A stretch of DNA of 38,823 bases, from assembly GCF_000718165.1 (NCBI RefSeq), contig NZ_JOEY01000079.1:1-38823 (forward strand), given 5' to 3'. This DNA is from Streptomyces fulvoviolaceus (GTDB taxonomy: Bacteria; Actinomycetota; Actinomycetes; Streptomycetales; Streptomycetaceae). Positions 23,777-32,650 of this stretch are shown piece by piece; the stretch's first letter is position 1; each line of letters opens with the position of its first letter. Made by a program: the position numbers and the translations under genes. The notes under the pieces were generated by a model. It searched no databases, was not told the origin of the DNA, and saw nothing but the letters and a program-made list of their open reading frames with translations.

Positions 23777-24244
23777 ATGAGCGCGCAGACGTACCTGGCA
23801 TACGACTATCCCTTGCTGAGCGTCTTCTGGAGCATGCTCCTGTTCTTCCTGTGGATCATGTGGTTCGTCCTGCTCTTCCGCGTCGTCGTCGACATCTTCC
23901 GCGATGACGCGATGAGCGGGTGGGCGAAAGCCGGCTGGCTGGTGCTCACCATCCTGCTGCCCTTCCTGGGCGTCTTCGTCTACGTGATCGCCCGCGGCAG
24001 GAACATGGGCCGCCGGGAAATAGCGCAGGCCCGAGCACAGCAGGAAGCCTTCGACGCCCACATCAGGGAGGCCGCAGGCGGCACGGGCCGCCCCAGCAGC
24101 GCCGACGAACTCAGCAAGCTGTCCGAGATCCGCTCCCGCGGCGACATCACGGACGAGGAGTTCCGCAGGGCCAAGGAACTGGTCCTGACCGGCCACGGCC
24201 CGGCGGAGCACGCCGGCTCCACCGCCCGCACTCCCGGTCGCTGA
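23777..24244 (+). CDS. SHOCT-domain membrane protein (PLDc_N-like helix pair plus SHOCT)
   Basis: 155 residues from ATG 23777, GGAGA upstream. Two hydrophobic helices (about 17-40 and 53-75) carry the WIMWFVLLFRVVVDIFRD and LPFLGVFVYVIARGRNM pattern of the PLDc_N/cardiolipin-synthase-type N-terminal domain. A charged helix (QARAQQEAFDAHI) follows, then a SHOCT domain near 112-142: ADELSKLSEIRSRGDITDEEFRRAKELVL. SHOCT domains are short oligomerisation or peptide-binding elements. Site C lies upstream and the DUF7144 gene follows after 30 bases, so these probably form one operon with the kinase-like gene after it. Confidence 0.85.
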   Translation: MSAQTYLAYDYPLLSVFWSMLLFFLWIMWFVLLFRVVVDIFRDDAMSGWAKAGWLVLTILLPFLGVFVYVIARGRNMGRREIAQARAQQEAFDAHIREAAGGTGRPSSADELSKLSEIRSRGDITDEEFRRAKELVLTGHGPAEHAGSTARTPGR

Positions 24245-24274
24245 GCATCCGCACACCATGAATCGAGGCGCAAG

Positions 24275-24742
24275 ATGACCGCGACACACATCCGGCCGGC
24301 ACACACGGCGAAGCAGACATGGGCGACCGGCCTGACGGCCTTCGCGGCCGTGATGCTCTCCCTTGTCGGCCTTCTCGACATCTTCCGGGGCATCATGGCC
24401 ATCGCCGAGGACGACATCTTCGTCACGACGCGCAATTACGTGTTCGAGTGGGACCTGACCGGCTGGGGCTGGATGCACCTCGCTCTGGGCGCGGTCGCCG
24501 TGATCGTCAGTTTCGGGCTGCTCCAGACCGCAGTGTGGGCGCGCGTCGTCGGCGTGGCCATCGCCGGACTCGTCATCCTCGCCAACTTCCTCTCCCTCCC
24601 GTACTACCCCGTCTGGTCCGTAGTGATGATCACGATGTCGGGCTTCGTCATCTGGGCCCTGTGCGTGGTACCGCGCGACAACCTCTACGACCTGACCGAG
24701 GAGGGTTCACGGTCCGAAGAGCGCCCGCCGCACAGGGTGTGA
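24275..24742 (+). CDS. DUF7144-type four-helix membrane protein
   Basis: 155 residues. Four hydrophobic segments: about 19-40, 62-85, 90-110 and 112-132. Typical motifs are GLLDIFRGIMAIAEDD, GWGWMHLALGAV, WARVVGVAIAGLVILANFLSLPYYPVWSVVMI and GFVIWALCVV. The function of the family is unknown. It is in an apparent operon between the SHOCT gene (30 bases upstream) and the kinase-like gene (22 bases downstream). A broken paralogue lies at 15134-15423. Confidence 0.85.
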   Translation: MTATHIRPAHTAKQTWATGLTAFAAVMLSLVGLLDIFRGIMAIAEDDIFVTTRNYVFEWDLTGWGWMHLALGAVAVIVSFGLLQTAVWARVVGVAIAGLVILANFLSLPYYPVWSVVMITMSGFVIWALCVVPRDNLYDLTEEGSRSEERPPHRV

Positions 24743-24764
24743 GGCGGAAGAGACGGGCCGACAG

Positions 24765-26246
24765 ATGGGACCACACGGCGGCGGGAACGCGAGCCGATCG
24801 GGCGAAGCAGGGACCGCAACGGAATGCGAGGGCAGCGCGGGACGGGCTCGCCTCGCCGTGCTCGCCCTGCTCGGCAGCATCCTGGTGCCGCTCGTCGCCG
24901 CCGGTCTGCGGAGCGTGCTGTGGGCGCTGGCCGGCATCGCCGGCCTGGCGCTCGCCGCCGTCGGTGTGTGGTGGACCCTGGCGCACACCGGTGCGCTCCG
25001 CGCCCTCGGGGCGGTCCTGTCGGTGACCGCGCCGGTCGCTGTCCTCACCCTGTATGCCACGTTCGGCATGCTGGGGCCGGCCTTGCTGTCCCTGGGCCTG
25101 TGGCTGCTGGCCGTCACGGCGGCACGTACGGCCCTGGTACCTGGTCACACCGCCTCCGAACAGGCTGTCGTCGAGGCGCCCCACGCCCCCTGGGTCCTGA
25201 TGAATCCGCGCTCCGGCGGCGGCAAGATGGATCGTTTCGGCCTGGTGGAGAAGGCCCGGGCCGCGGGCTGCCGGGTGGCCCTGCTCGACGCGGGCCGGCA
25301 CCAGGACGTCACCGAACTGGCCCGGCAGGCCGTCGCCGAGGGAGCCGACCTGCTGGCGGTGGCGGGCGGCGACGGCACCCAGGCACTGGTGGCCGAGGTC
25401 GCGGCGCGCCACGACCTTCCCTTCGTGGTGATTCCCGCCGGTACCCGCAACCACTTCGCCCTCGATCTCGGACTCGACCGGGACGATCCGGCGGCCGCCC
25501 TGGAAGCCCTGACCCACGGCGTCGAACTCCGCATCGACCTCGGGTACGCCGCAGACCGCGTCTTCGTCAACAACGCCTCCTTCGGAACGTACGCGTCCGT
25601 CGTCACCGACCCCGCGTACCGGAACGCCAAAGCCCGCACGACCCTGCGGACCCTCCCCGGCCTCCTCACCGGCGAGGACGCGCCCAGGCTGCGGACGCGG
25701 GCCGACCAAAGGTACGTCGACGGACTTCAGGCGCTGCTCGTCAGCAACAATCCCTACGGGCGTGCCGTCGACGCGGCCCATCCGGGGCGCAGGAAGCGGC
25801 TGGACTCGGGACTCCTCGGTGTGGTGTGCGTGCGGGTCGGCAACACCGCTCAGGCGGCGAGGATGGTGCGCGGTCCGCGGTCCGGGGGACTCATCCGGCT
25901 GAACGCCGGGGTAGTCGTCGTCGAAGCCGACACGGACACCCTCCCGGTCGGCATCGACGGAGAACACGTCGTGCTGCCGTCACCCGTCGTGTGCCGCAGT
26001 GCGCCCGGGGCACTCCGGGTCCGCGTGCCGCGCCGCCGCCCCGGTACACCTCGGCCGGGCGGGGCGGCGGCCGACTGGCCGCGCGTGGCACGGCTGGCGC
26101 TGGGTCGTCCGTTCCCGGGCCGGGGACAGCACGAACTTTCCGGCTCAGGTCTGGTTCATGGCGGCCGCGACAGCTGGCTCGGGCAGGCCATGGTCGAGTG
26201 GCTCAGTGCACGTATTCAGCACACACGGGAACGGGAAGCACCGTGA
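24765..26246 (+). CDS. Diacylglycerol kinase-family lipid kinase with N-terminal membrane segment
   Basis: 493 residues from ATG 24765. Residues 30-125 contain about four hydrophobic helices. The DAGK catalytic domain follows: nucleotide-binding NPRSGGGK at 147-154, the signature GGDGT at 201-205, VIPAGTRNHFALDLGL near 225-240 and an FVNNASFGTYASVV segment. The C-terminal extension (about 430-493) is rich in Arg, Gly and Pro and has no motif. The family phosphorylates diacylglycerol or related lipids at the membrane. It is last in the cluster of stress-type membrane genes. Confidence 0.88.
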   Translation: MGPHGGGNASRSGEAGTATECEGSAGRARLAVLALLGSILVPLVAAGLRSVLWALAGIAGLALAAVGVWWTLAHTGALRALGAVLSVTAPVAVLTLYATFGMLGPALLSLGLWLLAVTAARTALVPGHTASEQAVVEAPHAPWVLMNPRSGGGKMDRFGLVEKARAAGCRVALLDAGRHQDVTELARQAVAEGADLLAVAGGDGTQALVAEVAARHDLPFVVIPAGTRNHFALDLGLDRDDPAAALEALTHGVELRIDLGYAADRVFVNNASFGTYASVVTDPAYRNAKARTTLRTLPGLLTGEDAPRLRTRADQRYVDGLQALLVSNNPYGRAVDAAHPGRRKRLDSGLLGVVCVRVGNTAQAARMVRGPRSGGLIRLNAGVVVVEADTDTLPVGIDGEHVVLPSPVVCRSAPGALRVRVPRRRPGTPRPGGAAADWPRVARLALGRPFPGRGQHELSGSGLVHGGRDSWLGQAMVEWLSARIQHTREREAP

Positions 26247-26595
26247 ACGCGTGAGAAGCGCGGAGGAGTGTTTCCTCTGTTCAGACACCGCGTCGCCAGC
26301 ATCTCCGCAGGTCACAGCCCCGGCGCGGTCGGCGCGCGGCCTTCCGAAGACCAGCCTCCGGCGCCAGCTCACCGGAGCCGCGATCATCCTCACCCGCATC
26401 GACGCCCGCCCCGCCCACACGCGCACTGGGCCCGCACCAGCCCTTCGCGCGACTTCGCCCCGCCACCCCGCCTGGCAACAACCCGGCGGGGCCCAGGATC
26501 CCCATCACCACGTGGGGCGCGGCTCCAGGCACCGTTGGGAGGAGGGTGGCAGTGCCGAGGTGAGCGTCGTGCGTGCGTATCACGAGAAGGTGTCG
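26247..26595. other. Convergent intergenic region
   Basis: About 350 bases between the kinase-like gene and the sugar-binding gene, which converge. A hairpin CCCCGCC-12-GGCGGGG (26466-26491) may terminate one or both. No ABC ATPase or permease gene for the sugar-binding protein is present here. Confidence 0.5.
26466..26491. terminator. Weak hairpin between convergent genes
   Basis: A 7-bp perfect stem with a 12-base loop, 105 bases past the stop of the sugar-binding gene on the minus strand. Terminator role is tentative. Confidence 0.3.
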
Positions 26596-27687
26596 CTACT
26601 TGAGCTCGTCGGCGGTGTAGTAGCCGTCCTCGATCAGAACGTCATAGTTGGTCTTGTCGACGCTCTGCGGCTGCAGCAAGTAGGCGGGCACGTTCTTGAC
26701 GCCGTTGTTGTAATCACGTCTGTTGTTGACCCGCGGCGCCCTGCCGGTGAGTATGTCGTCGACCATCTCTGCGGCGGCCTGGGCGAGTTTGCGGACGTCC
26801 TTGTAGACGGTCTGCGACTGCTGACCCGCGATGATCGACTTCACCGAGGCCGGCTCGGCGTCCTGACCAGTGATGACCGGGAGCCCGCTGTCGGAGCTGT
26901 AGCCGTCCGACTCCAGCGCAGACAGGACGCCCCTGGAGATGCCGTCGTACGGCGACAGCACCGCGTCGACCTTCTTGCTGCCGTACCACTTGGCGAGGAC
27001 GCCGCTCATGCGCTTTTGCGCGGTGACCCCGTCCCAGCGCAGGGTGGTGATCTGGTCGAGCTTGGTCTGGCCGGACGGGACGACCAACTGCTTGCTGTCC
27101 AGGAACGGTTGAAGGAGCGCCATCGAACCGTCGAAGAAGTATTTGGTGTTGTTGTCGTCGGGGGAGCCGGCGAACAGCTCGATGTTGAACGGGCCCTTGC
27201 CGTCCTCCAGTCCGAGCTTCCTGATGATGTAGGAAGCCTGCGTTCGGCCGACCATCTCGTTGTCGAAGGAGACGTAGTAGTCGACGTTCTTGGTGCCGAG
27301 GATGAGCCGGTCGTAGGAGATCACCGCAATGTCCGCAGCGGCGGCCTGTTGAAGCACGCCGTTCAGCGACCTGGCATCGATGGCCGCGATGATCAGTGCG
27401 TCGACGCCCTGCTTGATCAGGTTCTCGATCTGTGAGACCTGGGCTTTCGGGTCGTCGTCGCCGTAGACCAGCTTGGTCTTGTACCCCTGGCCCTTCAGGT
27501 CCTCGACGACGCTCTTGCCGTCGGCGAGCCAGCGGTCGGAGGACCGGGTCGGCATGGCGATGCCGACGGTATCGCCCTCGGAGCTGCTCTCGGAGTCGCC
27601 CCCGCTGCTCTGGCCGCAGGCGGACACGGTGAGGGCGAGGGAGGCGGCCCCGGCGAGGGAGGCGAGGGCGGCTCTTCGGTTGAGCAT
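26596..27687 (-). CDS. ChvE/xylose-type sugar-binding lipoprotein (ABC transporter), orphan
   Basis: 363 residues from ATG 27687. A lipoprotein signal peptide ends in the lipobox LTVSACG, so Cys24 is the lipid-modified residue. The mature part is a periplasmic-binding-protein type I domain: VGIAMPTRSSDRWLADG, then NLIKQGVDALIIAAIDA, YDRLILG, and VLSPYDGISRGVLSALESDGY, VITGQDAE. These mark the ChvE/MmsB-like multiple-monosaccharide group. Normally an ATPase and a permease gene follow; here the next gene downstream is convergent, so this copy is an orphan. It could work with a transporter encoded elsewhere or act as a sensor. Confidence 0.9.
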   Translation of the reverse strand: MLNRRAALASLAGAASLALTVSACGQSSGGDSESSSEGDTVGIAMPTRSSDRWLADGKSVVEDLKGQGYKTKLVYGDDDPKAQVSQIENLIKQGVDALIIAAIDARSLNGVLQQAAAADIAVISYDRLILGTKNVDYYVSFDNEMVGRTQASYIIRKLGLEDGKGPFNIELFAGSPDDNNTKYFFDGSMALLQPFLDSKQLVVPSGQTKLDQITTLRWDGVTAQKRMSGVLAKWYGSKKVDAVLSPYDGISRGVLSALESDGYSSDSGLPVITGQDAEPASVKSIIAGQQSQTVYKDVRKLAQAAAEMVDDILTGRAPRVNNRRDYNNGVKNVPAYLLQPQSVDKTNYDVLIEDGYYTADELK

Positions 27688-28033
27688 GGTGATCGTTCCT
27701 TGTCCTTCTCATCGTTGAGGGGATGGCGGCAGATCAGACGTCGATGGGGAAGCGGTGGAGCGAACAGGGCAGCCGGCAGGTGGGGCGAGAGCGAGTCGGA
27801 CGCGCTGTACGCGCTCCCGGGCGGTGTGCCAGGGCCAGACTTCGCAGACGAGCGCCGTACGGGTGGATCCCCGGGCGCCCTGGACGGGCCGAACTTCAGA
27901 CTGAGCGGTGCGCCGGGGAGGATCAGCTCGGCGCTCTCGTCGATCCGCACACAGCCGCCGAGGTCGTCGGGGTCTTGGTGCACAGGTTTCAAGGCGAGTG
28001 AACAACCGGCGGGCCTCGCCCGCATGGTTGAGG

Positions 28034-28195
28034 TCAGGTCGGCCCGGCACGTTGCTCGAGTCGGTGCTCAGACGTCTCGGCGTCCCGCACATCGCCGATC
28101 AGTGCATTGCCGCGGCCCGGCATCCGGCGCTCGCCGAAACTCGTGATCCCTTTGCCGACGTGCTCCTGTACGTACGTCAGACTGCGCCACGGCAT
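28034..28195 (-). CDS. Possible small protein of 53 residues
   Basis: An ATG at 28195 opens a 53-codon frame with high G/C third positions. It includes LTYVQEHVGKGITSFGE, then RRMPGRGNALIGDVRDAET. No Shine-Dalgarno is seen. It begins 50 bases downstream of the TTCGAA dyad on the same strand as the sugar-binding gene. The family is not recognised. It may be a remnant of a larger gene. Confidence 0.25.
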   Translation of the reverse strand: MPWRSLTYVQEHVGKGITSFGERRMPGRGNALIGDVRDAETSEHRLEQRAGPT

Positions 28196-28244
28196 TCCGG
28201 CCGCGTGCGTGCTGATTCCGGGACCGTACAGGGCAATCGCCTTT

Positions 28245-28281
28245 CAAACGTTCGAAATATCGACAAAGGTTCGAATGTTTG
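28245..28281. promoter_or_regulatory. TTCGAA-containing inverted repeat (possible sugar-repressor operator)
   Basis: CAAACGTTCGAA (28245-28256) and TTCGAATGTTTG (28270-28281) are inverted with one mismatch and a 13-base spacer. The segment is notably AT-richer than its surroundings, as promoters here often are. It lies about 560 bases upstream of the sugar-binding gene. Confidence 0.5.
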
Positions 28282-28673
28282 CGTGACAGTAAGGGGCCGT
28301 GTGCGGGGTGTCAACGGGGTGCACTGGAACGGTTACAGAAAGGTGCGTGAAGATCGCTTTCTGTCTCCACGCAGAGCAGCGGGGCGAAACACCTGGCGGG
28401 ATAGGCCGGGCTCCGCTCGGGGGTCGCGTCCCGGCCCCGTGGCCTGGCGCCGGCCGCGGCGGGCCCGACGCGCCGCATCGTTCGCTTCCCGGGCACATCG
28501 TTTCGTCGGCTGTGCGGACCGGAGCTCCCGCCCAACCCGTCATGCCGGCGCGGCCGTTCGGCATACGGCACGTCGTAGGCAGCGGTGGCCGGTGGGTACC
28601 CCGGGAGGGGGGACGGGTGGCGGGGATGGCGCGGCGTCAGCGCTGCACAACGGGTGGTGAGCCGTCAGGCCAA

Positions 28674-30149
28674 CTAAGCCGCCGACCTGGGGGTTTCCCC
28701 CTCAGGGAGGCTCTCCATTCGGTCTCGGGCTTCTCGTCCGGGGCCGTTTGCGTGAGCGGACGAATCGCCGGGCCCCGAGATTTCTCCCGAGAAGGCGGCG
28801 ACGGGGATACCTGGGTCCGCCGCCCCTTCGGTCGTCTCGGCAGCCTGGCTTCCGTCGCCCGTGCCCGTGCCCGCGGCAGAGGACCGGCATCGGGACGAGA
28901 CGGAGCGTGAGCCGCTGCCGCGACCGGCGTCCGACGCCGCTTCGGGAACGGCGGCTTCGGTTGCGGGAGCGGTCACTTCGGGAGCGATCGGTTCGGGAAC
29001 GGCCACTTCGGGAACGGCCGGTTTGCGGAGCAGGAGCAGTGCCGCGTCGTCGTGCAGTCGGCCGCCCACGTGCGCCAGCAGTTCGTCATGGAGCGCGGTG
29101 AGGGTGCCGGACGGCTCGTCGGACAAGTGGCGGGCCAGTCCTTCGGCGAGCGGGTAGAACTCACGGCCGTGGTTGCGGGCCTCGGTGACCCCATCGGTGT
29201 AGAGGAGCAGTTGATCCCCGTCGGCGAAGGGCAGCACTTGGAGGCTGGGGGTCTCGTCCGTGAGGGCGCGCAGCCCGAGGGGCGGGGCCGGATGGGCGGG
29301 CTCCACCGCCACGACGGTGCCGGATTCGCGCACCAGCAGCGGAGGCGCGTGTCCACAGTTGACCAGCTCCAGATGGCCTGTCTGCGGGTACCCGGCGACC
29401 ACGGCGGTGACGAAGTCGTCGTAACCGAGGTTGCGCGCCAGGCTCCGCTCGATCCTGTCGACGACGGCGAGGAGATCGGGCTCGTCATAGGCGGCCTCGC
29501 GGAAGACACCGAGTACGAGCGCGGCGGTCCCCACGGCCGGCAGCCCCTTGCCGCGCACATCGCCGACGATCAGCCTGACCCCGTACGGGGTGGGCACCAG
29601 CGCGTAGAGATCCCCGCCGATACGGGCCTCCGCCGCCGCGGCGCTGTAGCGGACGGCCACCTGGAACGGGCCGACAGTCGCCGGTACGGGCTTGAGGAGC
29701 GCGTGCTGGGCGGCCTCCGCGACCGAGCGGACGGCCGCGAGCACCCGTTCACGACGCCCGCGCAGCGCGCTGGCGAGGCCACTTGCCAGCGTGACGGCCG
29801 TCAGGGCGGACAGTACGGCCGTCAGCTCATCCCCCGGAACACCGTCCCGGGTTCCGAGCGTCGCGCCCAGCACCGCGGCGAGAAGGCCGACACAGAGGAC
29901 TCCGCGCGGCCCGCTGGTGGTGGCGGCCAGCGCGGGCCCGGCCGCGAGCAGCGGCAACCAGATCGTCCCCGCTCCGCACGCGACATCGACGAGCACGACG
30001 ACGGAGACGATCAGCACGGGCAGTACGGGTGTACCGGCGGCCAACTGTGCGGCGGCACGCGTCCGGGTCGCCGACCCGGGACCGGCCGCTCGGTTCCTGA
30101 ACGGCCGTATCGGCCACTGGTCGCCACCACGGTCTCGGGCCTGACTCAT
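28674..30149 (-). CDS. SpoIIE/PP2C-type serine/threonine phosphatase with membrane N-terminus
   Basis: 491 residues from ATG 30149. Residues 40-130 hold about three or four transmembrane helices. The PP2C/SpoIIE domain runs from about 150 to 370 with the metal-binding GGDLY at 178-182, GDVRGKG at 196-202, YTDGVTEA near 315 and HDDAALLLL near 365. A 115-residue tail follows, rich in Pro, Glu, Ala and Val (PEVAVPEPIAPEV), with GGAACG-type repeats in the DNA (about 28955-29030). Such phosphatases usually act on anti-sigma antagonists in stress signalling. No partner kinase or antagonist gene is nearby. It follows the IclR gene by 99 bases. Confidence 0.9.
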   Translation of the reverse strand: MSQARDRGGDQWPIRPFRNRAAGPGSATRTRAAAQLAAGTPVLPVLIVSVVVLVDVACGAGTIWLPLLAAGPALAATTSGPRGVLCVGLLAAVLGATLGTRDGVPGDELTAVLSALTAVTLASGLASALRGRRERVLAAVRSVAEAAQHALLKPVPATVGPFQVAVRYSAAAAEARIGGDLYALVPTPYGVRLIVGDVRGKGLPAVGTAALVLGVFREAAYDEPDLLAVVDRIERSLARNLGYDDFVTAVVAGYPQTGHLELVNCGHAPPLLVRESGTVVAVEPAHPAPPLGLRALTDETPSLQVLPFADGDQLLLYTDGVTEARNHGREFYPLAEGLARHLSDEPSGTLTALHDELLAHVGGRLHDDAALLLLRKPAVPEVAVPEPIAPEVTAPATEAAVPEAASDAGRGSGSRSVSSRCRSSAAGTGTGDGSQAAETTEGAADPGIPVAAFSGEISGPGDSSAHANGPGREARDRMESLPEGETPRSAA

Positions 30150-30248
30150 ACTTCGTCCGTAGTCCTCACCTGTGCGCGGGATGCACTCCTGAAATGTCTC
30201 TTTCGTCCAGGAAAGAGGTTCGGCCCTGACGCCACAAGGAGAGGATTT

Positions 30249-31010
30249 TCAGATAGTGAGCGAGAGGCCCCTGGTCACGCGACTCGCGGTCGGGATCAGC
30301 CGCGCCAGAATCTCCTCGAGTCGGGAGAGCCGGTCCGCCCGCAGGGAGACGCCGAGCGAGCCGAGTGTGTCCCCGCTGTAGACGGGCACGGCAACACAGA
30401 CCGTACCGAGGGCGTACTCCTCCAGATCCGTGACGGCCGGGGCCACGGGTGAGGAGTCGAGTCGCCTGAGCAGCTCCGGAGGGCTGGTGATGGTCCGTGG
30501 TGTGAGGTCGGCGAGGTGGTGCCGGGAGAGGTAGTCCTTGCGGGCCTCGTCGTCCAGTTCTCGCAGTACGGACTTGCCCAGCGCGGTGGCGTGCCCCGCG
30601 TCCTCGAATCCCACCCAGAGGTCGACACGGGGCGCCTGGGGGCCGTCGACGATCTCGGCGACCCGGATCTCGCCCTCCTCGTAGAAGGTGAGGTAGGCGG
30701 CGGTCGCGAGGTCGTCCCGCAGAGCGGCGAGCGTGGGACGGACACGGTTGAGCAGCACCTGCCCGCGGCCCGTGGTGTGCAGCGTCTGCAGCTTGTCGCC
30801 CAGGACGAACCCGCCGTCGTCCAGCTTCCGTAGGTATCCGTCGTGGACCAGCGTCCGCAGCAGGTGATAGGCGGTGGCCAGGGGCAGTCCCGTCTCACGT
30901 GCCAGTTGCTTCGCCGGCGCGCCGTTCTCGTGCCCGCTCACCGCCTCCAGCAGGCGGAAGGCCCGCTGCACGGAAGTGATGAGCGTAGGGCCACCCTCGT
31001 GAGCACCCAT
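30249..31010 (-). CDS. IclR family transcriptional regulator
   Basis: 253 residues from ATG 31010. The N-terminal winged helix (about 10-70) has SVQRAFRLLEAVSG, AKQLARETGLPLATAYHLLRTL and DDGGFVLGDKL. The C-terminal IclR effector domain has GHATALGKSVLREL and VAVPVYSGDTLGSLGVSL. The start lacks a clear ribosome binding site. It is downstream of the amino-acid permease on the same strand, separated by a strong terminator hairpin, so it probably has its own promoter. A likely target is the permease promoter, where an IclR-sized imperfect palindrome lies (32931-32954). The effector is unknown. Confidence 0.88.
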   Translation of the reverse strand: MGAHEGGPTLITSVQRAFRLLEAVSGHENGAPAKQLARETGLPLATAYHLLRTLVHDGYLRKLDDGGFVLGDKLQTLHTTGRGQVLLNRVRPTLAALRDDLATAAYLTFYEEGEIRVAEIVDGPQAPRVDLWVGFEDAGHATALGKSVLRELDDEARKDYLSRHHLADLTPRTITSPPELLRRLDSSPVAPAVTDLEEYALGTVCVAVPVYSGDTLGSLGVSLRADRLSRLEEILARLIPTASRVTRGLSLTI

Positions 31011-31118
31011 ACGACCAGCGTGCGCCGAGCACACGACGTAGGCAAGGCGCGCGCCCCTTCGCACCTCCGCTCGGCCCCACGCACCGGCGCCCGCGCCCGG
31101 CCCCGAGCCCGGAACGGG

Positions 31119-31152
31119 GCCGGCTCCCCGCCGAGAACGGCGGGGAGCCGGC
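31119..31152 (-). terminator. Intrinsic terminator after the amino-acid permease
   Basis: A perfect 14-bp GC-rich stem (31119-31132 with 31139-31152) around a GAGAAC loop, 28 bases beyond the permease stop on the minus strand. Confidence 0.8.
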
Positions 31153-31180
31153 CTGGAAGCCGTACGGCAGTCCGCATCGG

Positions 31181-32650
31181 TTACCGGGGCGCGACCGCGT
31201 CCTCGGTGTCCTTGGTGTTCTTCGTGCGCGTCCGCTCCCGGACCAACGAGACCGCGATCACCAGCGCAGCCACGAGCACGGAGAGCAGCACCTGGCTCCG
31301 CCCGCCGCCCTCCTTGTCGTCGGTGAGCATGTAGACGAGCACGAACGAGATCATCGCGATCGTCGCCCACGTCAGATACGGGAACAGCCACATCCGGACG
31401 ACGAGCTTTTCCGGGTTCTCGCGCAGGATGATTCCCCGCATCCGCAGTTGCGAGAAGCAGATGACCAGCCATACGAAGAGCGCGACCGCGCCCGAGGAGT
31501 TCAGCAGGAACTGGAACACCGTGTCCGGCCACAGGTAGTTGAAGCCGACTGCCACGAAGCCGAAGGCCACGGAGGCCAGGATCGCGGTCTGCGGGACACC
31601 TCCCGCGTTCGTCCGTACGAAGGACTGCGGGGCGTCGCCGCGCTGCCCGAGGGAGAAGGCCATCCGGGAGGCGGTGTAGAGGCCGGAGTTGAGACAGGAC
31701 AGCACGGCGGTCAGCACGATGAAGTTCATGATCTGGCCGGCATGCGGGATACCGATCGAGTCCAGAGCCGCGACGTACGAGCCCTTCTCGGCGATCGAGG
31801 GGTCGTTCCACGGCAGCAGGGTGACCACGACGAGGATCGAGCCGACGTAGAAGACGCCGACGCGCCAGATCACGCTCCTGGTGGCCTTGGCGACCGCCCG
31901 CTGCGCGTCCGAGGACTCGCCGGCGGCGAGGGTGACGATCTCGCTGCCCATGAAGGAGAAGACGACCAGCAGGATGCCGGTGAGGATCGCGCTCGGCCCG
32001 TTCGGCAGGAAGCCGCCGTGCTCGGTGAGGTTGCCGAATCCCGTCGCGGCATGGTCGGAGCCGGGCAGCACACCGAAGATCGCCAGGCCGCCGAGAAGGA
32101 TGAAGCCCCCGATGGCGACGACCTTGATGCCCGCGAACCAGAACTCGAACTCGCCGAAGGAACCGACCGAGACCAGGTTCGTGGCGGTGAGGACCACCAT
32201 CACGATCAGCGCCCAGGCCCACTGCGGTACGGCCGGCACCCACCCCTCCAGGATCACGGCACCCGCGGTCGCCTCCACGGCGAGCACGACGACCCAGAAG
32301 AACCAGTACAGCCAGCCGATCGAGAACCCGGCCCAACGGCCCAGCGCCCGGTCCGCGTAGGCGGAGAAGGAGCCGGAGGTCGGGTTCGCCGCGGCCATCT
32401 CGCCGAGCATCCGCATCACGAAGACGACCAGGGCACCGACCAGGGCGTACGACAGCAGGATGCCGGGTCCGGCGGCGGCGATACCGGAGGCGGAGCCCAC
32501 GAAGAGACCGGCGCCGATCACCCCGCCGATGGCGATCATGGACAGATGGCGGTTCTTGAGACCGGGCTGCAGACCTGCCTGCTCCGGGGGCTGACCACTG
32601 GTGGGTGGAGTGGTGGCAGTGGCCAGAGAATCAGGGGGACGTGTAGTCAT
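31181..32650 (-). CDS. APC family amino-acid permease (GabP/AnsP-like)
   Basis: 489 residues from ATG 32650; ATG 32662 is an alternative. The N-terminus has the APC signature LKNRHLSMIAIGGVIGAGLFVGSA and then GPGILLSYALVGALVVFVMRMLGEMA. About twelve transmembrane helices follow. GSFSAYADRALGRWAGFSIGWLYW is typical of the amino-acid transporter branch that includes GABA, aromatic and lysine permeases; the exact amino acid cannot be read off. A PucR gene lies upstream and an IclR gene downstream on the same strand, so uptake is likely regulated by substrate or nitrogen status. Confidence 0.9.
   Translation of the reverse strand: MTTRPPDSLATATTPPTSGQPPEQAGLQPGLKNRHLSMIAIGGVIGAGLFVGSASGIAAAGPGILLSYALVGALVVFVMRMLGEMAAANPTSGSFSAYADRALGRWAGFSIGWLYWFFWVVVLAVEATAGAVILEGWVPAVPQWAWALIVMVVLTATNLVSVGSFGEFEFWFAGIKVVAIGGFILLGGLAIFGVLPGSDHAATGFGNLTEHGGFLPNGPSAILTGILLVVFSFMGSEIVTLAAGESSDAQRAVAKATRSVIWRVGVFYVGSILVVVTLLPWNDPSIAEKGSYVAALDSIGIPHAGQIMNFIVLTAVLSCLNSGLYTASRMAFSLGQRGDAPQSFVRTNAGGVPQTAILASVAFGFVAVGFNYLWPDTVFQFLLNSSGAVALFVWLVICFSQLRMRGIILRENPEKLVVRMWLFPYLTWATIAMISFVLVYMLTDDKEGGGRSQVLLSVLVAALVIAVSLVRERTRTKNTKDTEDAVAPR

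Larger units (their letters stand above)
27688..28673. other. Nearly 1 kb region upstream of the sugar-binding gene
   Basis: Contains a TTCGAA-type dyad (28245-28281) and a possible 53-codon minus-strand ORF (28034-28195). Between 27700 and 28030 some minus-strand frames look weakly protein-like (LGGCVRIDESAELILPG in one frame, VCEVWPWHTARERVQR in another), so a decayed gene is possible. The 28300-28670 part is GC-rich with no supported gene. Confidence 0.4.

Noticed and set aside
30249..32336. A single 695-codon minus-strand frame covering the IclR gene and part of the permease
   Set aside because: The IclR domain accounts only for the 3' end. The upstream part is out of frame with the permease and has no motif; a 14-bp terminator hairpin lies inside it.
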